From Aphidius gifuensis (taxonomy: Eukaryota; Arthropoda; Insecta; Hymenoptera; Braconidae), in the NCBI RefSeq assembly GCF_014905175.1, contig NC_057792.1, positions 18,296,963 to 18,360,962 on the forward strand: a DNA stretch of 64,000 nucleotides. The letters are read 5' to 3'. Positions 24,902 through 37,656 of the stretch are shown in pieces. Both the position numbers and the translations under genes were made by a program. The notes under the pieces are model-generated. The model was not told the origin of the DNA. It was given only the letters and a program-made list of their open reading frames with translations, and searched no databases. Within the stretch, counting starts at the first letter, position 1, and each line of letters opens with the position of its first letter.

Positions 24902-27900
24902 ATGGAAGGAACATTAAGTAAATGGACAAATGTTGTTAAAGGATGGCAATATCGTTGGTTTGTTCTTGATGATAATGCAGGATTACTTTCCTATTACACG
25001 GTGATTTATTTTATATATTTATTAATTAATAATAATACTAATTATATATGTTGTTATTAATATTACTAATATATTTTTAGAGTAAAGAAAAAATGATGAG
25101 AGGTGCACGTCGAGGTTGTGTTAGATTAAAAGGTGCTGTTATTGGTATTGATGGTGAGGATGATAGTACATTTACAATAACATCATCATCAATTGATGAT
25201 CCAAAAGTATTTCATTTTCAAACAAGAAATTGTGATGAACGTGAAATATGGGTTCGTGCACTTGAAGATACTATTTCTCGTCATTCTCATGCGGTAATTA
25301 ATAATATTGTTTATTTGTTTTTAAAAAAAAAAGAATATGAATTATATGTTTATGTAAAATGTTACAGCGTTGGGATCCAAAAAAACGACCACCAAAAAAA
25401 GATTTTGATAAAAAAGTTGCTGAAGCTGATGCATATTTACAACTTTTAATTGATCAAATTAAATTAATTGAACAAAAACAAGCTAATTTAAATGATGAGA
25501 AAGATGAAAAGAAACAAAAATATATAAATATATTAAATCAAGCAAATGCAGTTTTAAATTCTGTTAAACATACAATTGTTCAATTACAAATAGCTAAAGT
25601 ATAATATACAATTTAATTTGCATTCAATTTTTTTTTTTATTTATGCCCTTGTCATTCAAATTTATGGGCTATATTTTATATTAATATTTTATATATTTTT
25701 ATAGAATACTGCTATACCTGTTAATGGAATTTATCGAGGTCCAACTGAAACTTCAATAAATACTAGTAGCAATCAATCACTCTCATCACTTGGTAATTAA
25801 ATATTAACATATAAATAATAATAATTTAATTATATAATTATATAATTTATTATATTTATTTATTTAATTAGCTACTGTTAAACTTCAAGAATCAACAGTA
25901 CAAAGTGATATTGAAGTTGGATCTGAATGTCTTGAACCACGAGTACTAACTCTACCCAAAGATTTACCAGTACCTGAATTTTCATATTCATCATCAGATG
26001 ATGATGATGATTTTTATGATGCTGCTGATGATATATATACATCACCTTTAGTTTCTCAAAATCATACATCAATGCAAGTTTATTCTATTTTCTTATTTTT
26101 CCAACAATCTCATCTAAATTTTTACATTTAATATTCAAATTTACATTATTTATTAATAAATACTAGTATTATTTATCAATAAATACTATTATTTGTTATA
26201 ATAATTTAATATATTGTTGTTATAATCGATACAGTGATCGTGAAATCAAGAAGAATCAAAACAATCATAAAAATGAATCATCTGTTGACATTGATAACAG
26301 AGATAATTCTAGAATTCAAACAAAAGCACCAATTAAAATTGATGGATCACTTGATTACGATGGTAAGTCATTAAACAATAATCATATTTAATTATAATTA
26401 TTAATTATAAAATTTAAAAATTAACAAACAAGTAGATATTGTTGTAAGTTGACTTTACCGATTATTTAACTTTATTGATTAACCGTGAGACACGTGACCG
26501 CCATCAATATGTTCCAGCATATATATATCATCATCATCATCACCGTCATATCTACCTAGCTATATATAAATTCACATACATGCTCTATAATAGACACAGT
26601 TGTCATACTATTGTGCAAAGAGCAAAAAAAAAAAAAAGTTATAAAAAATAATCGCTAAATATTACAAGTTTTTTTTTTTGTGTTAACTTCTTTTTATTAA
26701 CAAAAATAATTATTATTGTCGTGCAAAATGATGTCTGATAAAAATAAAATTAATAAAAATTCATTGATTATTTTGGTAGCTAATAGTTTTGATGTGTTTC
26801 GAAATAAAATTTTAATTAGATTTTTTTATAAACACACGGAAATGCCAAGATTTAAAAATTTTTGAAATTTTATAAAATTAAACAGCTAGAATTAATAATA
26901 TAAATTGAAAAAAGAAAAAGACATTTTAATTTATATTAAAATAATAATATAAAATGGATTGTGAGTTTATTTTATTTATAAAATGTTCAATTAAATACAT
27001 AAATAAATATAAATTTTGTTTATTTACAGCATTATACGAGGAAGAAAGTGAGCCAGAAAGTAAGTTTTTTAATTTGTTAATAAGTATATAAATAAATTTT
27101 TTTAACAATTAAATTTTACAGTGGATTCAATGGAAAGTCATGGTTCAGTTGTAACACATTTAATATCACAAGTTAAAATTGGAATGGATTTAACAAAAGT
27201 TGCATTACCAACTCATATACTTGAAAGACGTTCATTACTAGAAATGTATGCTGATTATTTTGCACATCCAAAACACTTTGTTAGTATTGCTGATATGAAA
27301 ACACCAAAAGAACGTATGATACAAGTTATGAAATGGTATTTATGTAGTTTTCATGCTGGTAGAAAATCAAGTGTTGCTAAAAAACCATATAATCCAATAC
27401 TGGGTGAAATATTTCGTTGTCATTGGGAATTAAATGGTACAACAAATACAGATTCACCAGCAAAAACAACAACAACAATTGGTAAAAATGGACCAGTACC
27501 ATGGTGTCGTGATAATCAACTTTCATTTATTGCTGAACAAGTATCACATCATCCACCTGTTAGTGCATTTTATGCTGAGCATTGTTCTAAAAAAATAAGT
27601 TTTAATGCTCATATTTGGACAAAAAGTAAATTTCTTGGACTAAGTATTGGTGTACATAATATTGGTAAAGGATGGGTTAATGTATTGGAATATGGTGAAG
27701 AATATGTATTAACATTTCCAAATGGTTATTGTAGATCAATATTAACTGTTCCATGGATTGAACTTGGTGGTACTGGTACAATAACATGTGCACAAACTGG
27801 CTATCAAGCAACTGTTGAATTTTTAACAAAACCATTTTATGGTGGTAAAAAAAATCGTATTAATTGTCAAATTAATCAACCAGGTGATAAAAAACCATTT

Positions 27901-28354
27901 TTAATAATAACTGGTGAATGGAGTGGTATTATGGAAGCTAAATATAATGATGGTAGAACTGAATTATTTGCTGATGTAACACAAATGCCAGCTGATAGAA
28001 AACTTGTTAAACCAGTATGTGAACAAGAAGAATTTGAATCAAGAAAAGTATGGCGTGATGTTACTGTTGGTTTAAAAATTAATGATATGGAAAAAGCAAC
28101 TGAAGCCAAGTGTCTTATTGAACAAAAACAACGTGATGAAGCTAGACTATTAAAAGAAAATAATCAACAATGGCAAACAAAAGTAAATATTTATATTATT
28201 AATTTTTATATTATATAAATTATTATTATTAATTTAATATATTTATTTTTTTTATTATTAATTATAGTTCTTTAAAGAAACCAAAGATGCAAGTTGGGTG
28301 TACACATCACCACTGGCTGAAAGATTACGATCAACTTCTAATTTAGAAAATTGA
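24902..28354 (+). CDS. OSBPL9: Oxysterol-binding protein-related protein 9 (712 aa)
   Basis: Exons are 24902-25000, 25081-25293, 25368-25598, 25705-25792, 25872-26073, 26235-26362, 27030-27059, 27122-28182 and 28268-28354. A pleckstrin-homology domain occupies about residues 1-95 (MEGTLSKWTNVVKGWQYRWF; GCVRLKGAVIG). A helical segment follows (DFDKKVAEADAYLQLLIDQ), then a FFAT-like, ER-anchoring motif in an acidic setting (DDFYDAADD, Phe at about 257). The ORD lipid-transfer domain fills about residues 320-712. Its signature EQVSHHPP lies at about 469-476, with KPYNPILGE and the GPVPW, FGGKK-like (FYGGKKNR) and GEWSG blocks nearby. Family members exchange PI4P for sterol or phosphatidylserine at ER-Golgi contacts. 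Exon 5 must end at the GC dinucleotide at 26074 to keep the frame open, a GC-AG intron. A poly(A) signal lies at 28388. Confidence 0.94.
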
Positions 28355-28744
28355 TTTTAAATTTTATAAAATAATTGTATTAAAGAAAATAAAGTAAAAT
28401 AATAATCAGGGCCTATTATCAAGGTGCTGTTAAATTTTTACAAAATATTTTAAAGAAAAATTATATATATAAAATGTGAACAAATGTGTGAGCAAGAGAA
28501 ATAAAAAAAAAAAAAACTAGCAAATAATAATTAATCATAGAAAATTATAATTTTAATAATCATTGGAGATGGGTCTGCAACAAATTGTTATATTATAAAT
28601 TAGTTTAGTAATAATAATTCAGGAAAAAAAGAGTAATAATTATAATAATTAAATAAAAAAACAAGATATATTAACAAAAAAAAATATATTTATATTGTCT
28701 CTGTGTTGTTTTTTTTATATTTTATAATTTAAATTTGTTCGCTG
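28355..28744. other. Tail-to-tail spacer, ORP9 and UBE3D
   Basis: This holds the 3' UTRs of two convergent genes. AATAAA at 28388-28393 serves ORP9. The rest is A/T-rich, with no coding potential seen. Confidence 0.5.
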
Positions 28745-29851
28745 TTAAATGACATAGCCAATATGATAATCATCAAGTAATCTATAAATTGGTGGTATTC
28801 TACAAGATGTTGAAATAAGATGTTCAATTGCAGCATTAAAAGATTTTAAACTAATTTTACATGTTATTATATCATTAGAATTTTTATTATCAATATTTTT
28901 CATTTCAATATTATCATGTTTATACATAATTTTAATAGCTTGTATATTTTTGAGTATATTTCTTGTTGATTCTTCAATTAAAATTGTAAGATTTTTTTCT
29001 AATAATTTAACAAATAATATTGATTTATTATTATGTTCATTTGCAATAAATATTATTTGTTTATATTCATTATTAATACATGATATTAGTGCTGATTTAA
29101 AATCATCAATTGGAGTTGTTTTTATATTATAATCATTGTCTGTTGATGATAAATATTCTAATGAATGATTCCAGAATTTAATTGAATTTGGAATATCTGG
29201 ACTTTGAACACCAAGTACAGATAAACATCTATTACAAACAACATCTTGTTCATTGTATTTCATTTTATCTAGAAATATTTTATTTGATAATAAACAATAA
29301 TGTGAACCATAAAGATAATCATGTTCACGTGGTGCTAGTAACATTTTAACATTACTTAAATCAATTTTGTCATCATTATTATGACTGTGATTACAGCCAC
29401 AAAACCATTCACATGGATCACAGTCATCACTTGGCAATGGAAGAATTCTTTTAAATTCAATATCAGATTTTGTTAATACATTTTTACAACATTGACAAGC
29501 TATGATAATTTTTGTACATTTCAATGGTTTATTATATTTTAATATTGTTTTATTATCATTACTATCAATTGTTAAAAATTCAGTTTTTAATGTACCAAAT
29601 GTTGAATCTGATGGTTTTGTTTGTACTCTAAATGTAATCCATGTACCAGCAACATTTAATGATGATAATGTTTCTGGAATAATTGTTATATTTGGTAAAT
29701 CAATATTAAATTTTAAATTTGATATATTTACTAAAATTGATGTGTTTCTAAGACGTAATTGAATGTGTTGATTATCAGATGATTTATCAAGTAATATAAA
29801 GACATTGCACGATTGTATACGTTGTCTTAATTCAATTGTCATGTGCTCCAT
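28745..29851 (-). CDS. UBE3D: E3 ubiquitin ligase E3D-like (UBE3D, 368 aa)
   Basis: A single uninterrupted frame of 368 residues. The middle carries the family hallmark: ILPLPSDDCDPCEWFCGCNH, followed by HDYLYGSHYCLLSNKIF and VVCNRCLSVLGVQ. The Cys-rich pattern and the YGSHYCLL block match UBE3D (UBE2C-binding, HECT-like C-terminal). These proteins bind E2 enzymes and promote ubiquitin transfer. The C-terminus ends in a conserved-looking SCRIPPIYRLLDDYHIGYVI tail. The start at 29851 is the first in-frame ATG. The next gene upstream, ATP synthase subunit d, is divergent 540 bases away. Assignment rests on motif recognition, since overall the protein is fast-evolving. Confidence 0.8.
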   Translation of the reverse strand: MEHMTIELRQRIQSCNVFILLDKSSDNQHIQLRLRNTSILVNISNLKFNIDLPNITIIPETLSSLNVAGTWITFRVQTKPSDSTFGTLKTEFLTIDSNDNKTILKYNKPLKCTKIIIACQCCKNVLTKSDIEFKRILPLPSDDCDPCEWFCGCNHSHNNDDKIDLSNVKMLLAPREHDYLYGSHYCLLSNKIFLDKMKYNEQDVVCNRCLSVLGVQSPDIPNSIKFWNHSLEYLSSTDNDYNIKTTPIDDFKSALISCINNEYKQIIFIANEHNNKSILFVKLLEKNLTILIEESTRNILKNIQAIKIMYKHDNIEMKNIDNKNSNDIITCKISLKSFNAAIEHLISTSCRIPPIYRLLDDYHIGYVI

Positions 29852-30390
29852 TCCTTAGCTTGATCACTTTATTACACTTTGTTTATTTTTTCTATTATCA
29901 CAGCTTGTTATCATGATTAATTTATCTAGCTTATGGTTTATTTTTTGTTTATGATGGTCCTTTATATTCTTTTCTACACTTTTGTGTTTGTAATTTTTTT
30001 ATTTAAAGCTTATTCACAAACACATAACCTAAAAATACAATGTTTATTAATTTTTTTTTTATTTTATAAATTATATTTATGATTATTATTGTTTAAATAC
30101 CTTTGTTGTTATTTAATATTTGATAGCTTATAGTATTAGAATTATTACGGAAGAAAATAATTGAAATAGAATTAAAAAATTATTAAAAAAGATGAAAGTT
30201 TAAAGGTGAATTTGTTGGGTGGATTTTCATTGAAAATTGAAATAATTGTCGCTGACGCTGACAGTCGCTGATCCACCACAACAAGGACAACGATATTCTG
30301 AAAAAAAGAGTGAGAGAATTTCTGACATCTTTTTTCAGAGTGGCAATTAGTTTTCTGTGAGAAAAATTATTTTTTTTGTATTAAAAAATA
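29852..30390. other. Divergent promoter region, UBE3D and ATP5PD
   Basis: About 540 bases lie between divergent start codons. A GC-richer patch at 30248-30300 (GCTGACGCTGACAGTCGCTG, with GCTGA repeated) lies near the probable ATP synthase subunit d transcription start. No coding sequence is seen. Confidence 0.45.
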
Positions 30391-31205
30391 ATGGCAGCCC
30401 GAAAAACAATTAATGCCATTAATTGGGGAGCAATTGCTGAACGTTTAGCAGAAGCTGATAAACCAATTTTTGCAAGTTTCAGATCAAAATCAGACTTGTA
30501 TCTCAGACGGTAATTATTTAATTTTTGTTATGTAATATTTTTTCAATAATGATTTTTTGCATATTTAATTAATTTATAAAAACAAATGAATGTTGTAATA
30601 ATAATTAAAAAGATTAATAATATTGTTGGACAACAAGACACAACAACAATGACAATAATATATTTTTAAACTCCAAAAAAATATTGTTTAACCTCAAAAG
30701 TAAATTGAATTATCATTATTTATTTTTAGTATGCAACAATATCCAGAAAATGTACCAAAAATTGATTGGGCACTTTACAAAAAGCAAGTTCCAGTTGCTG
30801 GAATGGTAGATAATTTTCAAAAAGAATATGAATCTTTGAAGGTTAATTATCCAGCTGATAAATACACTTCAATTGTTGAAGAGCAAGAAAAAGATGCTGT
30901 AAGTTTTATCATCATCATCAACATCTAGCTTAATTGTTAATCATATTTTAATAAATTTTATTTATTTCATTCAGGCATCACACGTTGCAAAATTCATGAA
31001 AGAATCACAAGAACGTATTGCTAACTTCCAATCTGAAATAACAAGAATTTCAAGTTTGATGCCATTTGATCAAATGACAATGGAAGATTTTGCTGAAGCA
31101 TATCCAGATGAAGCATGGAATCCAGATAAACCAACAATCTGGCCACATATTCCAGAATATCAACCTGGTGATGAACCAGAACCAATTCCAGCACCAGATC
31201 ATTAA
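30391..31205 (+). CDS. ATP5PD: Mitochondrial ATP synthase subunit d (172 aa)
   Basis: Exons are 30391-30509, 30730-30898 and 30975-31205, giving 172 residues, the family's normal size. It is a peripheral-stalk subunit of F1Fo ATP synthase in the inner membrane. Diagnostic blocks are INAINWGAIAERL at the N-terminus, KIDWALYKKQVPVAGMVDNF, and the C-terminal AYPDEAWNPDKPTIWPHIPE. There is no long presequence, as is usual for this subunit in insects. The ATG at 30391 has A at -3. Poly(A) signal AATAAA is at 31321-31326. Confidence 0.95.
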
Positions 31206-31733
31206 TTCATTATTATTTGTTTAAAAATTATCTTTGTAGTTCAATGTAAAACAAGGAACATAAAAAAAAAAAAAAGTCTCAATCAACAAATAATGTTGAA
31301 TCTTTGGAAAATATTTCTTAAATAAATATCCAATTCATTCGAAATTTACTTGCTGATTTTTTTAACTTAAAATTAATTATCATCATAAAAACACAAAGAT
31401 AAATAAACAAGACAATAATAAATAATACAAATATTATTTCAACAGACAACATTTATTATAGTTTCAATTTTAAAGATATAATTTTAAACTTTTTTTTTTA
31501 ATTAAAAGGAATGTCATAGATACAGGCAGTTTTACGCAAAATCACATAAATAATTTTTCATTTTTCATAGTATATATATATCGAAAATTTAATATTAATT
31601 CATAAATATTATTATTATTTTTAAAAACATGAATCAATGATTTAATAATAGTTATTAATTAACTCTTTGGAATTATCTAAAAATGATTATTAATTTCTAA
31701 TTGATAATTATGAATGTTTTTTTTTTTGTTTAA
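31206..31733. other. Tail-to-tail spacer, ATP5PD and HLCS
   Basis: About 530 AT-rich bases hold the two 3' UTRs. AATAAA at 31321 serves the plus-strand gene. No other feature is seen. Confidence 0.5.
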
Positions 31734-34700
31734 TTATCTTTCCATTGATGGAACAATAAGTCCTTTGATAATATCGAAACTATTACCATCAGGATGAACA
31801 GTCATTATTGTTCCATTATTTTTTTCAACTTGTAAAAATCCAAAATCATCGATTCCACGAATTTTTACATTTTCTATATCACCATTTTTTGATACCACAC
31901 TAATATCAGCATCTCTAAAAATACAAAATTAATTAATAACTTATAAAATGAAAATAATAATGATTAATTTACTTACGTATGAATCCAGTACTCATAATAA
32001 AGATCATTAAAATAATCAATATTATTATTTTGTACTTTATCAATGATATTTTCAAGTTCAGTAAATATTAGTGCAAAAAATTTTTCATAACTTATATGTG
32101 ATAAATTTTTATTATATTTTTTATTATGTTTATCAATGATATTATTTAAACTGCTTGTTGGATAGTCGTTTGATAAATTAACACCAACACCTATAACACC
32201 ATCAACATCATCATCATTAAACAAACAATAATAAAATAATAATATTGTTGAAAAATAATTACCAATATTGCAAATTGCTTTTTTAGATTCAATCAATGTT
32301 GTAACAACAAGTCCACCAAGTTTAATTTGATTACCAGCATAAATATCATTTGGCCATTTTATTCGTAAATCAATATTCTAAAAAATAATAATTTCCATAT
32401 TAAAAACTAATGTTTAAATAGAAAAATAAATTATGTTTACCTCATAACCAGGTAGCGTTTTAACTGCTGATATAATTGCAACAGAAACTAAATTTTGTAA
32501 TATTGGTAAATGACAGCCAATGTAAGAATTAATTGGTATATGAATTTGAATTGTAAACATTGCACAACCAATTGGACTTAACCATATATTTTTTCCTCTA
32601 CCTTGTCCTTGAGTTTGTCGTCGTGGAATAACAACAAGACCATGTTCAAGTTGACAACCATTAACAACATCCATTGATGATGTCATGATATTTGCATAAA
32701 TAACAAGTCTACCAAGTTCTTTTGTTTTTAAATTTTCAAAATAATCAATTGTTGAAAAATTATCAGGACATTGATGTATCATTATTGGTAATATATTTGA
32801 TGAAGCCTTGATTATTTTATCATTACCAGAACAAAATTGTAATTGTAATTTTTTCATTTGAAGTATATTATTATCTTTAATTTTATTTTTTAAATTATCA
32901 AGCATTCTTAATTTAAATTCATGTCTACCAAGAAAAAACCCCGATTCAAATATTGGCTCTTCATGTAAATTTTTATTAACATCCATTGATAAATGAACAG
33001 ATAATAAATCACTTAAAATTTCAAGTCTTGCTGTATTACTTTGTTTAAGTGTTTGATATTTTATTTCTTCACATTCATATTGTGATGGATCAGCTTCAAG
33101 ATGAATTTGTGAAAATACAATTTTACCACCACTATTTGATAAATCAGCTAATACAATACTTGGTGTATGCCATGTTTCTTCTGTTCCCAATACTTCAATA
33201 TGAAAATTATGTATTTTACCATTTTTATCACGTAAATTTTCTGATACTGGTATATTTGTTTTTTCTTTTGGTAATTTTTGTATCTTATAATCTTCTTGAT
33301 CTTGTGAAAATGATCGCAATTTTGTTGGTGATGCTTGATAACAAAATATATGATGCATTAATTGTACATTTTTCCATTTACCATATGAAAATCTAACAAG
33401 TTCATGTTCACGTACTTCAGCTGTTTTAAATGATGGTAAAATATATTTTAATGCATCTGAACATAATGTCAATATTTTACCACCTTTTATTATATATTCA
33501 ATTATTTGATTTGCAATTTCACCATCAACATTACCACATATTATTAATAAATTTGTTTGATCAATCCATATATCTTTTTTAGCATCATTTGATGATAATT
33601 CATAAATTGTATATTTATCCATATTTAATGATAATTCAAGTACTTTTTTTATATTTTCTTTGGCAATTGTATTATCAGCGTAAATTAAAACATTTGGTGG
33701 TTTTATTGTTTTATCAAATGAATCAAATTTTTTATCTTTCAATATTGATAATTGTTTTCTTGGAGGTTTTTGTGGTGTAGCTGTGTTTGATGAATTTTTA
33801 TTTTTTTGTGATGATGATGGTGTTGTTGGTGGTGGTATTGATGGTTCATCAATTTTACAACATTGTTTCTTCATCAAAACTAATTAATGTAATACTATCA
33901 TGATTGATTACATGATTGATCAAGTTCATCATCAATATAATCATGGATGTATCTATTTTTAAAACAACAGGCTGTTGAAGACTAACAAGTTGACAACCTG
34001 GATGAATAATAATACCTGGTAGTGTATCAATCTCAAAAGACGTTCCATTTTGAGCAACATGTCTAGCAGTACTGCTAAATATTTTAAGTTTATTAATATG
34101 CTCTTGCCATTGTGCTTTACCAACTAATCTTTTATCACAAAGAACAATTGATTTTCCAATATTATAACTACATGGTTTACCTGTTATAGTTACTGATTCA
34201 ATTCTTTTAAGTATCATTCCATTATTAATATAACATTGATTTTGCATAAGTGCTATTGAAAGCTTTATCAAATGATCAATATCAGTTTCAATTATTATAG
34301 CAAACACCTTGTCAACTGTCCATGCTACTGCATGACCATAATTTTCTAACTTTGTTAATTCAAAAAATGCATTTGGACAATAATTTTCAATATCTGCCTC
34401 AATTAGTACATGCATTTTTGTATCATCTAATATTTTTGGCTGTTCAATTGTTTTACTGATGTTCATGTAAAGAGGAAAATTCCATTGACCTGGTACATAT
34501 AACAGCCATTCATTAACATCAATTTTTTGCTATTAAATTAATACAAAAAAAAAATTATAATTATTATGAGATTAAAGTTGTATTATATTTGATTTTTTTA
34601 ATAATCACATACCAATGGATATATTGTGCATAGCCTTTTGTCTCCTTGACACCAAAGAAGGTCACCAAGTTTTGCAATACTCTTATTACTGCATAAATGA

Positions 34701-34968
34701 GAGCTGAGTAAATCATCATGATTATCTGATTTTTTATCATCTTTTTCTAAGAAAAATAAATCAATTTAATTAAATTATATAGTATACTTGTTATATAATA
34801 AAATAAATTACCATCTTTTATAAAATCTGGTGGTTTTATGTGAAACATTATTGATGGTTTTGTTGTATCTAATCCAATATTTAGAACAGCTGTAAAACGA
34901 GCTTTCAATGATGACAGCTTCCATGCTTGTACCCAAGTTGATACCATGTAGAATACTGTTAACAACAT
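31734..34968 (-). CDS. HLCS: Holocarboxylase synthetase (biotin-protein ligase), with apparent frame break
   Basis: Exons in transcript order are 34968-34812, 34746-34613, 34529-32441, 32377-31977 and 31914-31734. The enzyme attaches biotin to carboxylases. Catalytic-domain landmarks are the biotinyl-AMP loop RRQTQGQGRGKNIWLSP, then GCAMFTIQIHIPI and IDLRIKWPNDIYAGNQIKLGG. The C-terminal cap has GFLQVEKNNG and VHPDGNSFDI. The middle region (KPPNVLIYADNT; VFSQIHLEADPSQY) matches the non-catalytic part of animal HLCS. The third exon is 2,089 bases, one more than a multiple of three. Its first part reads to a TAA at 33855-33857, while the rest is open in a frame shifted by one from about 33885. 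Removing one base near 33860-33880 would give about 986 residues. An intron does not explain it convincingly. Sequencing error, pseudogenisation and real frameshifting remain open. Confidence 0.85.
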
Positions 34969-37656
34969 ATTGTTAATAATAATTTAGCTATTTTTATATT
35001 TATTTTGATTTTACAAGTTTGACAGACAATTTATTAATAATTGTCTTTAAATGATATTTTTTAGTATAACCAAAATTATTGATTAGCATTTTCCATAGTT
35101 AATAAATTAGTTTTTATGTGTTAAAGCAGTGAGATGATCATATTATTATGCCAATATATTTTTGCACTTTGATTGTTGTACTTTGCATATATTTTTACAG
35201 CTATATTCATGAAACGTTACACCTAAAAATATAAAAAATTTATTTTTGTTTTTATATATTACATTTGAATTAAAGGAAATAGTATTTTTTTAGTTAATTA
35301 TTATGTGTACTATAGGTGTGTTTTTATAGATTGTGTGTTGGAAAAAAATATAGATATTATTTACTCAATTATTACATACATGTGGAGCAAACAGTGCATA
35401 TTATGAATTATTATGATGAATCTGTTAAAGTTGATGATTAAATATGTGATAATTATACAAGTGCATTCACTTTTTTATGCATTTTTTTTATGTAAACATA
35501 ATGCAATTTTATAGATAAGGTCTAGGATGATACAGATAAGTCTGATGTTTTTTTTACTGATTATTTACGGAATTTTTACCGGGAGTAATTTTTAGCTAAA
35601 AAAAAAAAACAGATCTGCGCACTTTTACCAACAAAAAAAAATTCCCTAAAATTCTTGGAAAGAGAAAAGTGAAAATTAGCTAAGAAAATATGCAAAAATT
35701 TTAATGAATAAAAATCTGGAATTTAATTTCTTTTGAAATGGAAATTAATCATATTCACTCAGTTTTTTTTTTTTTGGTAATTCACCAATAAATTCATAAT
35801 TTTATTAATTTAATTTTTCAAGATGAAATATATATATATAATTATTAATTAATACGTATTTTTTACAAGATAAATAAAAATTGCATAAATTTATCATCAG
35901 AATAATTTTGTTTTTTCTTTTTTTTATAACATCAGCATTAAAATAATAATATGTTACTTTCGATATAACTACAATTGAACATACTTATTAAAAAAAAAAA
36001 AAAATAATAATTATGAGTTTAATTTATTCAGTCTAGATTTATTACCTACTTGTAAATGCATTTTAATTTAATAATAATTTATAACTTATGACTGACACTG
36101 ATCGAAATATAACAATATAATAATAATAATAATAATATTAACTATAATTTAAAATTTTTCTTTTCATAAGATTAAATTGTTTTTTTTTTCTTTTCTAAAC
36201 ATATATTGTATGCACTTACTTATTCTATAATAATTAATGTATATAACACAATTCTTACATATTATTATAATAATAATCCATCCAACAAACAATCATTTTA
36301 CATTCATCTAATGCCAATTGAAATTAAATTACAATTGCGCCATTCATTATTATTTTTATTAAAAATTAATTTGGTCAAACGTTCACTGGTATTTTAAAAT
36401 CATTAATTCTTTTTTTTTTTTTTTTAATCATTCATCGCATCATAATTAATCAACATAAATTATTTTTAATTTAAACACCTTTTTAACAATAGTAAAGGTG
36501 AAAATGAAAATATTTTTTATTTTCTACTCGCTGAACGTAATACCAGTCCTTGTGGAATTTTTATAGAATTTTTTTTTTTTTCTCACAAGTGCAAATACGT
36601 CGTACTCACGGAAATTTATATATGCAAAACAGATAAATAGAAATTGAACAAATAATTATTTTCTTAAACTATTATTATCATTATTATTTTCAATGCCTCA
36701 GTTGGCTTTTATATTTACAAAATATTTCAATGCAATGAATTGTATTTTTTTTTTTTCGTTTTTCATTTTTCTCGTTTAAATAATTTCGCTGAATATATCA
36801 CTGAATGGCAGTGAAATTTTTAAATAAATAAATATAACCGGTTTTTTTTTTAACTTTTCTAAATTTTTTTTTTGCAAGCTCAGCATACTTGTAGCAATAT
36901 TTAGAACGACAGAGATTACAATTAAGTAGAAGAGCTATTTATTTTTTTCTATCTCGAAAAACTAATTTTGATTAAAAGAAAAGTAAAAAAAAAATTTAAC
37001 AACAACATCCTGATAGCAAAATAAACCATAAAAACAAAATATAGATAAAATATATATTATGGAAGAAAAAAAATGCATATTATTGCAACATTAATTATTA
37101 TAATTTTTTTTGTTTTAAAACTTTTTCTATTATATGTATCACTACGCTTAGGCAATAATATTTAGATTGGTCCAATATTAATGGTGCCAGTATATATATT
37201 TATACCATTTCATATTTTTGTCATTAATAATTTCATCGCATTTGGCCAATATATTATTATTTATTCAAATGAATATTCTAGATTTACACTGATATATATT
37301 TAGTCAAGCATTTACGCTTAATATATAGTCTCGTAGTATAATTTTCGTTTTTCCTTAGCTTATACTAACTACTATCATTACTTGTCAAAATATGTATTAC
37401 AGCCATTCGTACTCGTCGTTATAAAAACGCGTAGTATTTCAAGATTCAATTTATTTATTTAAAAAATAACTTATTAGTGTCATGCATTGAATAACAAAAA
37501 GAAATAATCTCTTCGTTATTTTATTCTTTCTCTTTATCAAATGGAAAAACACGCATATACATAAAGTATATTATGTACATATATATTTCACGTATCTAAA
37601 AAAAAAAAAAAATACAAAATAAACTACTACTTGTAATGATTGGACGTGTAAGTATC
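34969..37656. other. Intergenic region, HLCS to BTBD7
   Basis: About 2.7 kb has no supportable gene. The right part is the 3' UTR side of BTBD7, with minus-strand AATAAA candidates near 37449. The left part should hold the HLCS promoter. The rest is A/T-rich, with homopolymer runs and a short AAT repeat near 36118-36135. Confidence 0.45.

Noticed and set aside
33878..33909. A 32-base intron to explain the HLCS frame break
   Set aside because: It is shorter than usual insect introns, and joining at those sites gives an immediate in-frame stop.
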